Positions 17,325 to 25,872 of a DNA stretch of 64,000 bases are shown here, in pieces; within the stretch, counting starts at the first letter, position 1; each line of letters begins with the position of its first letter. Origin of the DNA: JAWPMT01 sp965242775 (GTDB lineage: Bacteria > Bacteroidota > Bacteroidia > Cytophagales > Cyclobacteriaceae). Made by a program: the position numbers and the translations under genes. The stretch covers positions 186,001-250,000 of the forward strand of contig CBDETI010000022.1 in NCBI GenBank assembly GCA_965242775.1, written 5' to 3'. Under the pieces are notes generated by a model. It made no database searches. It was given only the letters and a program-made list of their open reading frames with translations, and was not told where the DNA came from.

Positions 17325-18263
17325 ATGAAAGTAGGCATCATTGATATGGGCACCAATACATTCCACTTAGTGATAGTGGAAGTAGCGAATGGCCACTTCG
17401 ATTTTGTATACAGAGACAAGCGAGCGGTCCGGCTTGGAAAAGGGGGAATAAACGAGGGTTACATTACAGAGGACGCACGGAATAGAGCACTGGCAGCCCT
17501 CGAAGCCTTCAAGCAAGTGCTCGACCACCACGGAGTATCAGAGATTCATGTCACTGCTACTTCCGCAGTACGAAATGCAAAAAACGGCCCTGACCTGGTA
17601 GCTGATATCCGTAAGAAAACGGGACTGGAGGTGACAGTGATCTCCGGAATTGAAGAGGCTGAGTATATCTATTTTGGAGTAACTGAAGCACTTGAAATAG
17701 GAAGAGAGCCGGCGTTAATCATGGATATCGGTGGAGGAAGTATAGAGTTTATCATCGGCAATTCGCGAGAGGCATGGTGGAAGCAAAGTTTCGAGATAGG
17801 CGGCCAGCGGCTCATGGAGCTATTTCATGAAAATGATCCAATCACACCCAGAGAGATCGAAAACATTGAGAGGTATTTAGCCGAACAGCTGGATTCCTTA
17901 TTTGCTTCATGCGCAGAGTTCAAGCCCAAGACACTCATTGGCTCAAGCGGAACCTTTGACACACTAAGCGATATTCATACCCATAACGGTGGCAAAAGCA
18001 GGGACGTCCATTCCACGGAGTACCCGTTGACCTTGGATGGCTTTAGCCATATCCACCAACAGTTGCTAACAAAATCAAGAAAGGAACGTCTGGCTATGCC
18101 GGGCATGATCGAGCTCCGGGTGGATATGATCGTGGTGGCCTCTATATTGATTCAGTTTCTAGTCAGAAAACTAAATATCGAAAAGATCAGGGTCTCGGCC
18201 TACGCGCTGAAGGAGGGTGTGATGTTACATCACCTAAAAACCAAGGGAGAAATCTCCTCATGA
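17325..18263 (+). CDS. Ppx/GppA phosphatase family protein
   Basis: About 312 residues of the actin-like ASKHA fold: phosphate-1 loop GIIDMGTNTFHLVI at the N-terminus, HVTATSAVRNAKNG, VISGIEEAEYIYFGV, and phosphate-2 loop MDIGGGSIEFII. It has only the catalytic core and lacks the C-terminal HD-type extension of long Ppx enzymes. Substrate (polyphosphate or pppGpp) cannot be decided. ATG at 17325 is preferred because a GGAG lies 6 bases upstream; ATG 17313 is the alternative. It overlaps the next gene by 4 bases. Confidence 0.92.
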   Translation: MKVGIIDMGTNTFHLVIVEVANGHFDFVYRDKRAVRLGKGGINEGYITEDARNRALAALEAFKQVLDHHGVSEIHVTATSAVRNAKNGPDLVADIRKKTGLEVTVISGIEEAEYIYFGVTEALEIGREPALIMDIGGGSIEFIIGNSREAWWKQSFEIGGQRLMELFHENDPITPREIENIERYLAEQLDSLFASCAEFKPKTLIGSSGTFDTLSDIHTHNGGKSRDVHSTEYPLTLDGFSHIHQQLLTKSRKERLAMPGMIELRVDMIVVASILIQFLVRKLNIEKIRVSAYALKEGVMLHHLKTKGEISS

Positions 18264-19333
18264 CAATATATAGCGCCCATCAGTTGCGGTCATTTGCGGA
18301 ATCTATCTTTCAAAAGATTGGATGTACGGAACATCACGCCAAATTAGCTGCGGAGGTGTTGATCAGTGCCGATTTAAGGGGAGTGGACTCGCATGGCATA
18401 GCCAGGCTGATAGGATATATCAGGCTTTTCGAGAAAGGCAGGATTAATCCAACGCCTAGTATTCAGTTGATCCATGAAACACCAAGTACAGGTGTCGTAG
18501 ATGGAGATGCGGGACTAGGACTGGTTGTGGGCCCGGAAGCCATGAAATTGGCTATCGGAAAAGCGCGTGAAGTTGGTTCTGGCTGGATTTCCGTTCAAAA
18601 CTCCAACCACTTTGGTATTGCAGGGTATCATGCCATGCTGGCGCTTGAAGAAGATTGCATCGGCATTGCCATGACAAATGCCAGTCCACTTGTATCGCCA
18701 ACTTTTGCTAATGATAGACTCTTAGGGACCAATCCTATTGCAGTGGCCATCCCTGCTGGACAAGAGGCGCCTTTTGTTGCGGATATGGCCACAACAACAG
18801 CTGCTAATGGTAAACTCGAAGTATTGCAGCGCAAAAACGAGTCAGCACCCGCGGGCTGGATTCAAGATGCCGACGGGTACCCCACGACAGATGCGCACGG
18901 GGTAAAAAAAGGTGGGTCACTGCTACCGCTGGGAGGGGACAAAACACATGGATCCCACAAGGGTTATGCCCTTGGGTCAATAGTAGATATTTTCTCGGCT
19001 GTGTTATCCGGAGCCAATTATGGTCCCTGGGTACCTCCATTCGTGGCTTTCCTGGAGCCTTCTTCCAATCCCGTGGGTAAGGGCATTGGTCACTTTTTTG
19101 GAGCTATGCGTATTGACGGTTTCCGAAAAGAAGAAGAGTTCAAAGCGCATATGGACACTTGGCTGCGTCGATTCCGTGACGCAAGAACAGTACCTGGGCA
19201 ACCCCGTGTATTAATACCCGGTGATCCGGAAAGAGAAATGGAAAGTAGCAGGGCTCAAGACGGAATTCCAGTATTACCCGCAGTGGTCGAGGACCTAAAA
19301 ACGTTATCTGACAAATACGACGTATCTATTTAG
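18260..19333 (+). CDS. Ldh family (type 2 malate/L-lactate dehydrogenase) oxidoreductase
   Basis: A 357-residue NAD(P)-dependent dehydrogenase of the Ldh_2 family, unrelated to classical lactate/malate dehydrogenases. Seen are ADLRGVDSHGIARLIGYI (catalytic His region, about residues 36-54), VQNSNHFGIAGYHAM and the NPIAVAIPAG nucleotide-binding segment. GGDKTHGSHKGYAL is the C-terminal cofactor loop. Substrates in the family include malate, lactate, ureidoglycolate and sulfolactate; none can be chosen here. Translationally coupled to the Ppx/GppA gene; convergent 4-base overlap with the next gene. Confidence 0.92.
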   Translation: MTIYSAHQLRSFAESIFQKIGCTEHHAKLAAEVLISADLRGVDSHGIARLIGYIRLFEKGRINPTPSIQLIHETPSTGVVDGDAGLGLVVGPEAMKLAIGKAREVGSGWISVQNSNHFGIAGYHAMLALEEDCIGIAMTNASPLVSPTFANDRLLGTNPIAVAIPAGQEAPFVADMATTTAANGKLEVLQRKNESAPAGWIQDADGYPTTDAHGVKKGGSLLPLGGDKTHGSHKGYALGSIVDIFSAVLSGANYGPWVPPFVAFLEPSSNPVGKGIGHFFGAMRIDGFRKEEEFKAHMDTWLRRFRDARTVPGQPRVLIPGDPEREMESSRAQDGIPVLPAVVEDLKTLSDKYDVSI

Positions 19334-19854
19334 AAACCTACGGCTATACCTGCCCGAATCACAACCGGGCTGTTGTAAGGAGAATTGGTACCATCTTCAT
19401 ACAGCAAGTTGTAGAGGAAGAGCACATTGAATGCGGCTGCTCTACCAAGGGGCTGCGAGAGTCCTCCTCCTACCAGAAGGCTGTTGAAACTTTGACTGTT
19501 AGCCTCGGCTCCCGAACCGGGGATATCTACTTTGAAAGTAAGAAACTCATACTCTGCATGAGCGAATAGCGGGCCAGCAAACTTGTATCGAGCAAATGGG
19601 CCTAAACCGTATGCATTGATTGTGATATCTGACTGATTGAACTTGGTGTATTGGTAGGTGACCCTGAGACCCGCTGAAAGCGCATCTGTGACTTTGTAAC
19701 CCGCATATGGCGAGAGGCTATAGCTCAAAACATCCGTACCCAGGTTGAAGCCCAGTCCGCCTCCTACGTAAATTTTATCCGTAATCTGCCAGGTTTGGGC
19801 TGAGGATGAGAAACCAATAACAAAAAAAACGCCTAAGAAAAGTACTTTTCGCAT
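19330..19854 (-). CDS. Small outer-membrane beta-barrel protein
   Basis: A 174-residue exported protein (ATG at 19854 gives the signal peptide MRKVLFLGVFFVIGFSSSAQ). The mature part has about eight amphipathic strands, such as IYVGGGLGFNLG, SLSPYAGYKVT, AGLRVTYQYTKF, and ends VVIRAGIAVGF with the terminal aromatic residue that BAM recognises. This is the OmpA/OmpW-like eight-strand barrel pattern. No specific function is apparent. Confidence 0.8.
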   Translation of the reverse strand: MRKVLFLGVFFVIGFSSSAQTWQITDKIYVGGGLGFNLGTDVLSYSLSPYAGYKVTDALSAGLRVTYQYTKFNQSDITINAYGLGPFARYKFAGPLFAHAEYEFLTFKVDIPGSGAEANSQSFNSLLVGGGLSQPLGRAAAFNVLFLYNLLYEDGTNSPYNSPVVIRAGIAVGF

Positions 19855-19924
19855 AAACTGATTTAACAGAATAAGTATCAACGGTGATTACGCAATCTTC
19901 AGGCCAAGGTTTGATGGATGTCCG

Positions 19925-20230
19925 TCAGTCTTCTTCAACAACGATGAAGACATCTTCTCCCTCTTTTTTCATAAAATACTTTTCCCTGGCAATTTTCTCC
20001 AGCAAGACTTCATTATTCAGAAGCCCCTCACGGTCACTTTTCACCTCCTCGATCTTTTGCAGATAAAATGCCTTGGTCTGTTCCAACTCTTTCTGTTTTA
20101 GACTCAGGCTAGTTTGAGAAACAAGGTCATTTGTATCAAAAAACAGAATCCAGGCGATAAAAACCACGCCCGTGATAACGTAAAAGTTCTTGAATTTTGA
20201 AGAAAAGCGTTGCCACAAATCGGAGAGCAT
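19925..20230 (-). CDS. FtsB/DivIC-like septum formation initiator
   Basis: A 101-residue bitopic protein: short cytoplasmic N-terminus (MLSDLWQRFSSKFKN), one membrane segment (FYVITGVVFIAWILFF), then a periplasmic coiled coil (LSLKQKELEQTKAFYLQKIEEV) and the family motif LEKIAREKYFMKKEGEDVFIVVE. It would join FtsL and FtsQ in the divisome. ATG at 20230 is chosen because the longer TTG start (20266) would lie inside the eno terminator. The eno-divIC neighbourhood is common in bacteria. Confidence 0.92.
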   Translation of the reverse strand: MLSDLWQRFSSKFKNFYVITGVVFIAWILFFDTNDLVSQTSLSLKQKELEQTKAFYLQKIEEVKSDREGLLNNEVLLEKIAREKYFMKKEGEDVFIVVEED

Positions 20231-20240
20231 GGGGTAAAAA

Positions 20241-20271
20241 TAAAAAAAGAGTTGAATGTAATCCAACTCTT
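20241..20271 (-). terminator. Rho-independent terminator after eno
   Basis: On the minus strand AAGAGTTG (20271-20264) pairs with CAACTCTT (20254-20247) across a 9-base loop, followed by TTTTTTTA. It ends only about 11 bases before the divIC-like start codon. Confidence 0.85.
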
Positions 20272-20292
20272 CCAGTCTTTTAGGCTTGGGAA

Positions 20293-21570
20293 TCAGGCCT
20301 GAGGGTACCGTGCAGTCTCACCTAGCTCCTCTTCGATTCTAAGTAATTGGTTGTACTTAGCCATCCTGTCAGATCTCGATAGGGAGCCTGTTTTTATTTG
20401 ACCCGCATTGGTGGCTACGGCGATATCTGCAATCGTATTATCCTCCGTTTCACCACTTCGATGGGACACTACGGCAGTCCAGCCCGCTTTGTGCGCCATC
20501 TCAATCGCTGCGAGGGTCTCCGACAATGTACCGATTTGATTCACCTTTATCAGAATAGAATTACCGCACTTCTCTTCTATTCCTCTCTTCAGGAATTTGA
20601 CATTGGTCACGAGTAGATCGTCGCCAACCAATTGGCATTTATCCCCAATGCGTTCAGTGAGCAATTTCCATCCTTCCCAATCGTTTTCGTCACATCCGTC
20701 CTCGATGCTGTCGATAGGATACTTTTCAATCAAGGAAGCCAGGTAATCTACCTGTTGCTCACTTGTTCTTACCTGGGCCGAATCTCCCTCGAATTTTCTA
20801 TAATCGTAATTGCCATCAACATAAAATTCTGAAGAAGCACAATCCATGGCAATGGTGATGTCTGATCCAGCTTTGTAACCAGCATTTGCAATGGCTTGCA
20901 ATACGCTATCCAAAGCTTCCTCGGTTCCACCAGAGAAATTAGGAGCAAAACCTCCTTCGTCGCCCACTGCTGTGCTTAATCCCTTGTCCTTAAGGATTTT
21001 TTTCAAATGATGGAATATTTCCGCGCCCATCCGGAGCGCTTCCGAAAATGACGGAGCGCCGACTGGTCTTATCATGAACTCCTGAAAAGCAATGGGTGCG
21101 TCGGAGTGCGAACCACCATTGATTATATTCATCATTGGAACCGGTAACGTGTGGGCATTTACCCCTCCCAAGTACCTGAAAAGTGACTGCCCGGACTCTT
21201 CTGCCGCAGCCTTTGCTACTGCCAGGGATACACCTAAAATAGCATTTGCCCCTAACTTGGCCTTGTTGTGCGTGCCATCCAGATCAATCATTACCTGATC
21301 GATCAACTTTTGGTCAAATGCCGAAAACCCTACGATCTCAGGTGCAATGACTTCATTCACATTTTGCACAGCTTTCAATACACCTTTTCCGAGGTACTTC
21401 GATTTATCTCCGTCTCTCAACTCCACGGCTTCATTCTCCCCTGTGGAGGCTCCCGATGGAACAGCCGCCCTACCAATAAATCCGTTTTCTGTAGCTACAT
21501 CAACCTCAATGGTTGGGTTTCCCCTGGAGTCAAGGATTTGTCTTGCATGAACACTTTCAATAATACTCAT
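20293..21570 (-). CDS. eno: Enolase
   Basis: A 425-residue enolase, converting 2-phosphoglycerate to phosphoenolpyruvate. It shows GNPTIEVDVAT and the flexible loop PSGASTGENEAVELRDGD, the metal ligands in AMDCASSEF, SIEDGCDENDW and VGDDLLVTN, the catalytic lysine in LIKVNQIGTLSET, and SHRSGETED. Its ATG overlaps the carA stop (ATGA). The pair is closed by a strong terminator, so eno expression depends at least partly on the carA promoter. Confidence 0.99.
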   Translation of the reverse strand: MSIIESVHARQILDSRGNPTIEVDVATENGFIGRAAVPSGASTGENEAVELRDGDKSKYLGKGVLKAVQNVNEVIAPEIVGFSAFDQKLIDQVMIDLDGTHNKAKLGANAILGVSLAVAKAAAEESGQSLFRYLGGVNAHTLPVPMMNIINGGSHSDAPIAFQEFMIRPVGAPSFSEALRMGAEIFHHLKKILKDKGLSTAVGDEGGFAPNFSGGTEEALDSVLQAIANAGYKAGSDITIAMDCASSEFYVDGNYDYRKFEGDSAQVRTSEQQVDYLASLIEKYPIDSIEDGCDENDWEGWKLLTERIGDKCQLVGDDLLVTNVKFLKRGIEEKCGNSILIKVNQIGTLSETLAAIEMAHKAGWTAVVSHRSGETEDNTIADIAVATNAGQIKTGSLSRSDRMAKYNQLLRIEEELGETARYPQA

Positions 21571-22688
21571 GATTTCTGTTTCTTTAATAGTTCTAAAAAA
21601 TCGTCAAATAAATAGGTAGAGTCATGTGGCCCGGGGGAAGACTCTGGGTGATATTGGACACTGAAAGCTGGTTTTCCAGCTATTCTTAGCCCTGCCACTG
21701 TATTATCATTTAAGTGTTGATGTGTCATTTCAGCATTGTCGGATTGCTGCAATTCTTCAAGACTTACAGCAAACCCGTGGTTCTGTGAGGTCATTTCGCC
21801 AGTGCCTTTTTCCAGGTTCTTTACAGGGTGATTGAGACCTCTATGACCATGGTGCATTTTAAAAGTTCCGATACCTACCGCTCTTGCCATTATCTGATGA
21901 CCCAGGCAAATACCAAATAATGGCTTCTCAGAGTCAAGCATTTGTTTCGCGGTGGTTACCGCGTAAGCAGTAGCCTCCGGATCACCTGGTCCATTGGAGA
22001 GAAAGTAGCCGTCGGGATTCCATTTTTCCAACTCCTCAAAGGAGGTCTGAGCTGGGAACACCTTCACTACGCAATCTCTCTTTACGAAATTGCTGAGAAT
22101 CGAGGCTTTGACCCCTAGGTCCAAAACTGCTATCCTAAAACCTTGTCCTGAATTATTGAGCTCATATGCCTCGGCGGTAGTGACTTTTGATGAAAGCTCC
22201 AGTGCTGCCATGTCTGGCACTTTGTCTAACTCCTCCCGCAGCGACTCACTGGTGATGATATCTGTTGAAATAATGGCATTCATGGCGCCTTTATTTCTAA
22301 TGTGTCTTACAAGTTTGCGGGTATCTATTCCTGCAATACCAACGGTTTCATTCTCTTCCAAATAGCTATTCAGGTCCCCGTCCGCAGTATGACGACTATG
22401 CTTAAATGAAAAATCGTTGACCACCAGGCCTTTGATTTTTGTCTTGGTTGATTCTTGCTCTTGACTATTTACACCGTAATTGCCAATGTGGCTTGTCGTG
22501 TTTACGATGATTTGTCCAAAGTAGGAAGGATCCGTGTAGATCTCCTGATACCCGGTCATGCCCGTATTGAAGCAAATTTCACCGCCGGATGTACCTTTTT
22601 TTCCTATCGAATACCCTTGAAATGACGTGCCATCTTGAAGTAGTAGCAGTGCGGGTACCCTTTCAGGTTGGGAATCGTGTTTCGTCAT
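21567..22688 (-). CDS. carA: Carbamoyl-phosphate synthase small subunit
   Basis: A 373-residue glutaminase subunit that feeds ammonia to CarB for arginine and pyrimidine synthesis. N-terminal domain: GYSIGKKGTSGGEICFNTGMTGYQE. The class I amidotransferase triad is in place: Cys in FGICLGHQIM, His and Glu in VQYHPESSPGP. ATG at 22688 is chosen over TTG at 22697 because the -7 promoter box ends at 22695. carB is not in the window. Overlaps eno by 4 bases. Confidence 0.98.
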   Translation of the reverse strand: MTKHDSQPERVPALLLLQDGTSFQGYSIGKKGTSGGEICFNTGMTGYQEIYTDPSYFGQIIVNTTSHIGNYGVNSQEQESTKTKIKGLVVNDFSFKHSRHTADGDLNSYLEENETVGIAGIDTRKLVRHIRNKGAMNAIISTDIITSESLREELDKVPDMAALELSSKVTTAEAYELNNSGQGFRIAVLDLGVKASILSNFVKRDCVVKVFPAQTSFEELEKWNPDGYFLSNGPGDPEATAYAVTTAKQMLDSEKPLFGICLGHQIMARAVGIGTFKMHHGHRGLNHPVKNLEKGTGEMTSQNHGFAVSLEELQQSDNAEMTHQHLNDNTVAGLRIAGKPAFSVQYHPESSPGPHDSTYLFDDFLELLKKQKS

Positions 22689-22694
22689 GAGCGG

Positions 22695-22726
22695 CAAAAT
22701 TATAGTCAGATAAATGATAGCACAAA
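22695..22726 (-). promoter_or_regulatory. carA-eno promoter, -33 inside the alpha-operon terminator tail
   Basis: On the minus strand TTTG (22726-22723), a 20-base spacer, TAATTTTG (22702-22695): both elements match the consensus. The -33 TTTG is the end of the T-tract of the rplQ terminator. Only 6 bases separate the -7 box from the carA ATG, so the mRNA should be nearly leaderless. Confidence 0.8.
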
Positions 22727-22729
22727 AAA

Positions 22730-22758
22730 AAGGGGAACAGATACTCTCTGTTCCCCTT
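22730..22758 (-). terminator. Rho-independent terminator of the ribosomal cluster (after rplQ)
   Basis: On the minus strand a perfect 12-bp stem, AAGGGGAACAGA with TCTGTTCCCCTT, a 5-base loop, then eight T. It ends the long rplC-rplQ transcription unit. Confidence 0.95.
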
Positions 22759-22778
22759 GCATATTCTTCAGTTCAACC

Positions 22779-23441
22779 TTATTCAGGTTTTTTCTCTTCC
22801 TCGGCAGGAGCATCTTCCGCACTCTCGTCGGATGCTGGCGCTTCTTCGGTAGCCCCAGCATTAGCCTCTTCCTCTACACTTGCCTCAGCTTCTGTGTTTT
22901 CCTCTGCAGCAACGTCAGCGGCCTCTTCCTCTACCGTTTCTACCACCTCAGCTTCTTCTACCACCTCAGCGCTTTCAGCAACCACGGTCTCTGTAGACTC
23001 CTCTGCTTTCTTGGACTTGCTACCTCTCCTGGACCTTCTTGTAGACTTAGCCTTCTTCTCAGTACCTTCTGAAAGCAGCAGCTCGTTAAAGTCTACCAAT
23101 TCCATCATACACATCTCAGCATTATCTCCCAATCTGGCACCGGTTTTGATAATCCTCGTATAACCACCTGGTCTTGCTGACACCTTATCTGCCACAGTAC
23201 TGAAAAGCTCGTGAACTGATTCTTTGTCTTGCAAGTACGAGAAAACCACTCGTCGCGAATGCGTCGAATCACTCTTGGCTTTGGTGATCAAGGGCTCTAC
23301 GTATTTTTTCAGGGCTTTCGCCTTGGCAACTGTCGTGTTGATCCTTTTATGAATGATCAGTGAAGATGCCATATTTGAGAGCATCGCCTTTCTGTGTGGC
23401 GCCTTTCTCCCTAAATGATTGAATTTCTTACCGTGCCTCAT
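22779..23441 (-). CDS. rplQ: Ribosomal protein L17 with long acidic C-terminal tail
   Basis: 220 residues from ATG 23441 (a longer frame would run into rpoA). Residues 1-123 are a normal L17 (MRHGKKFNHLGRKAPHRKAM, RINTTVAKAKALKKYVEPLIT, GGYTRIIKTGARLGDNAEMC). A basic linker (KKAKSTRRSRRGSKSKK, about 129-145) and a roughly 75-residue tail of Glu, Ala and Val follow, with no fold evident. Extended L17 proteins occur in Bacteroidota; the tail function is unknown. Last gene before the terminator. Confidence 0.97.
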   Translation of the reverse strand: MRHGKKFNHLGRKAPHRKAMLSNMASSLIIHKRINTTVAKAKALKKYVEPLITKAKSDSTHSRRVVFSYLQDKESVHELFSTVADKVSARPGGYTRIIKTGARLGDNAEMCMMELVDFNELLLSEGTEKKAKSTRRSRRGSKSKKAEESTETVVAESAEVVEEAEVVETVEEEAADVAAEENTEAEASVEEEANAGATEEAPASDESAEDAPAEEEKKPE

Positions 23442-23442
23442 T

Positions 23443-24432
23443 TTATTCCTCGTCCAATTTATATTTTGACAAATCCATGCCAAAAGTCAACCCTTTATCA
23501 GCTACCAGCTGCTCCAATTCAGCCAATGACTTTTTACCAAAGTTTCTGAACTTCATCATATCAGAAATTTCCAAAGAAACCAAGTCACCCAGTGTTCTCA
23601 CATCCGCTGCTTTCAGGCAGTTGTAAGCCCGTACAGAAAGGTCAAGGTCATTCAATGAGCTCTTCAGAAGCTTTCTCATATGTAGCAATTCCTCGTCCAC
23701 TTGCTCGGGTTCTCCTCTTTCCTGTGTCTCGAGGATCATGTTTTGATCCGAGAACAGCATAAAGTGCTGAATCAGGATGTTCGCTGCACCTTTGAGCGCA
23801 TTCTCCGGATGAATAGAGCCATCAGTTTCTATATCCAAAATGAGCTGCTCATAATCCGTTTTCTGCTCGACCCTGGTATTCTCCACGCTATATTTCACGT
23901 TCTTGATCGGCGTAAAAACCGAATCCACGGCGATATAACCAAAGTTTTGCTCAGCTGGCTTATTTTCATCTGCAGGAACGTAGCCTCTACCCTTTTCAAT
24001 GGAAAGTTCCATTTCGAACTGGGCAGTCTCATCCAGGTTGCAGATAACCAACTCCGGATTCAATATCTCGAATGAGGTGGTAGCTGCTGCAAGGTCTCCG
24101 GCAGTTAGTTGCGTTTTGCCATTTACTGATACTGTAATTGCATTGTCAACTACGTCGGTGATTTTCTTAAACCTTACCATCTTCAGGTTGAGAATAATCT
24201 CAGTAACATCTTCTACGACCCCTTCTATGGTAGAAAACTCATGCAATACACCTGGAATCTTTACACCGGTGATCGCATATCCTTCGAGAGAGGAAAGAAG
24301 TATTCTTCGAATGGCATTACCAACCGTGACGCCATACCCTTTTTCCAAAGGTTTGAAGGTGAAAAGGCCATGGAAATCATCCGCCTTTTCCATCACGACT
24401 TTCTCCGGCATTTGAAATGCTAGAATCGACAT
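23443..24432 (-). CDS. rpoA: RNA polymerase alpha subunit
   Basis: A 329-residue alpha subunit. The N-terminal dimerisation domain (LEKGYGVTVGNAIRRILLSSLEGYAITGVKI) nucleates core assembly. The C-terminal domain (LDLSVRAYNCLKAADVRTLGDLVSLEISDMMKFRNFGKKSLAELEQLV) contacts UP elements and activators. It lies between rpsD and rplQ in the conserved alpha-operon order, with one base between its stop and the rplQ start. Confidence 0.99.
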   Translation of the reverse strand: MSILAFQMPEKVVMEKADDFHGLFTFKPLEKGYGVTVGNAIRRILLSSLEGYAITGVKIPGVLHEFSTIEGVVEDVTEIILNLKMVRFKKITDVVDNAITVSVNGKTQLTAGDLAAATTSFEILNPELVICNLDETAQFEMELSIEKGRGYVPADENKPAEQNFGYIAVDSVFTPIKNVKYSVENTRVEQKTDYEQLILDIETDGSIHPENALKGAANILIQHFMLFSDQNMILETQERGEPEQVDEELLHMRKLLKSSLNDLDLSVRAYNCLKAADVRTLGDLVSLEISDMMKFRNFGKKSLAELEQLVADKGLTFGMDLSKYKLDEE

Positions 24433-24461
24433 ATCTTAAAGTTTTCTAGTTAATTAAATGA

Positions 24462-25067
24462 TTACTTAGAGTACAATTCGACGATGAGTTGTTCCTTGAT
24501 ATTCTCAGGAATTTCCTCTCTGGCCGGGGCGTTTAAGTACTTCCCGGTCATCGCCGTAGCATCCCACTCTAACCATGAAAATTTCTTTGCGACAGTTGCT
24601 GCCAAGCTATTGGTAACTACTTCCAGGGATTTTGACTTCTCTCTAACTCCTACTACATCATCACTTCTGAGTGTAATAGAAGGAATGTTAGCAATTTCCC
24701 CATTCAGTGTAATGTGCTTATGCAGGACCAATTGTCTTGCCGCCCTTCGAGTTGGCGCAATACCCAATCTGAAAACAGTATTGTCTAGCCTTGACTCCAG
24801 CAGTTGAAGCAACACTTCACCAGTGATACCACTTTTTCTAGATGCCTTATCGAAGATGTTTGAGAACTGTCGCTCCAGCACGCCATAAGTGTACTTGGCT
24901 TTTTGCTTCTCAGCAAGCTGAATAGCATATTCAGATTGCTTTCTTCTTCGGCCTTTTCCATGCTGTCCTGGAGGGTAGGCCTTCTTCTGAAGGGCTTTGC
25001 TAGGACCGAAGATCGGCTCGTTAAATCTTCTAGCTATTTTGGTTTTGGGACCGGTATATCTAGCCAT
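24462..25067 (-). CDS. rpsD: Ribosomal protein S4
   Basis: A 201-residue primary 16S rRNA binding protein that starts 30S assembly. The N-terminal segment (MARYTGPKTKIARRFNEPIFG) lacks the zinc-binding cysteines of the C+ form. The S4 RNA-binding domain is LDNTVFRLGIAPTRRAARQLVLHKHITLNG. S4 represses the alpha operon in E. coli; no corresponding pseudoknot was recognised here. Confidence 0.99.
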   Translation of the reverse strand: MARYTGPKTKIARRFNEPIFGPSKALQKKAYPPGQHGKGRRRKQSEYAIQLAEKQKAKYTYGVLERQFSNIFDKASRKSGITGEVLLQLLESRLDNTVFRLGIAPTRRAARQLVLHKHITLNGEIANIPSITLRSDDVVGVREKSKSLEVVTNSLAATVAKKFSWLEWDATAMTGKYLNAPAREEIPENIKEQLIVELYSK

Positions 25068-25090
25068 TTGTCTCTTTGAACTTTATTTCT

Positions 25091-25483
25091 TTAAACTCTT
25101 CTTCTTTTCGGAGGTCGGCAGCCATTGTGCGGTAGAGGCGTCACATCCTTGATCATAGTCACATCTATCCCTACATTTTGGATAGTACGGATTGCGGACT
25201 CTCTGCCTGCGCCAGGTCCTTTTACAAAAACCTCAACCTTTCTCAGGCCAAGATCATAGGCAGCCTGAGCGCACTCCGTGGCAGCAACTTGCGCCGCATA
25301 GGGGGTATTCTTTTTAGAACCCTTGAATCCCATCTTTCCTGCGGATGCCCAAGAAATTACCTGACCTTGTAGATTGGTCATGGAGATAATGATATTGTTG
25401 AAAGTCGCCTGAATATGGACTTGTCCAGTTGGCTCTACAACAACAACACGTTTTTTAGCTTTGTCTTTTCTTTTTTGTGCCAT
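25091..25483 (-). CDS. rpsK: Ribosomal protein S11
   Basis: 130 residues, small-subunit platform protein at the mRNA exit. Recognised by VHIQATFNNIIISMTNLQGQVISWASAGKMGFKGSKK, the AAQVAATECAQAAYDLG helix and the C-terminal DVTPLPHNGCRPPKRRRV. Eight bases separate it from rpsM upstream. Confidence 0.99.
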   Translation of the reverse strand: MAQKRKDKAKKRVVVVEPTGQVHIQATFNNIIISMTNLQGQVISWASAGKMGFKGSKKNTPYAAQVAATECAQAAYDLGLRKVEVFVKGPGAGRESAIRTIQNVGIDVTMIKDVTPLPHNGCRPPKRRRV

Positions 25484-25491
25484 CCTAATTC

Positions 25492-25869
25492 TTATTTAGT
25501 AGCCTTCTTCTTGTTGGCAACCGTTTTTCTCTTTCCTTTCCTCGTCCTTGAGTTATTCTTTGTTTTCTGTCCACGAAGCGGCAGGCCTCTTCTGTGGCGT
25601 AAGCCTCTGTAGCACCCGATATCCATCAATCGCTTGATGCTCAACTGAATCTCTGACTTAAGGACACCCTCGACTTTGTGATTCTCCCCAATGATTGTTC
25701 TGATCTTGCCAGCTTCCTCATCGGACCACTCTCCGCATTTCTTATTTCTATCGATACCAGCTTCGTCCAAAATGCGCTGGGCGGTACTTTTCCCAATGCC
25801 GAAAATGTAGGTAAGACCAATCTCACCTCTCTTGTTATCTGGGACGTCTACTCCTGCAATACGAGCCAT
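25492..25869 (-). CDS. rpsM: Ribosomal protein S13
   Basis: 125 residues, small-subunit head protein contacting the P-site tRNA and bridging to L5. Diagnostic segments are MARIAGVDVPDNKRGEIGLTYIFGIG, the helix-hairpin-helix region and RGLRHRRGLPLRGQKTKNNSRTRKG with its basic tail. It starts the S13-S11-S4-alpha-L17 block. Confidence 0.99.
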   Translation of the reverse strand: MARIAGVDVPDNKRGEIGLTYIFGIGKSTAQRILDEAGIDRNKKCGEWSDEEAGKIRTIIGENHKVEGVLKSEIQLSIKRLMDIGCYRGLRHRRGLPLRGQKTKNNSRTRKGKRKTVANKKKATK

Positions 25870-25872
25870 ATC

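Noticed and set aside
22714..23163. Long Ser/Ala-rich open frame opposite rplQ
   Set aside because: It is the reverse reading of the Glu/Ala-rich tail of L17; composition alone keeps the frame open, and the L17 tail is continuous with a clear L17 core.
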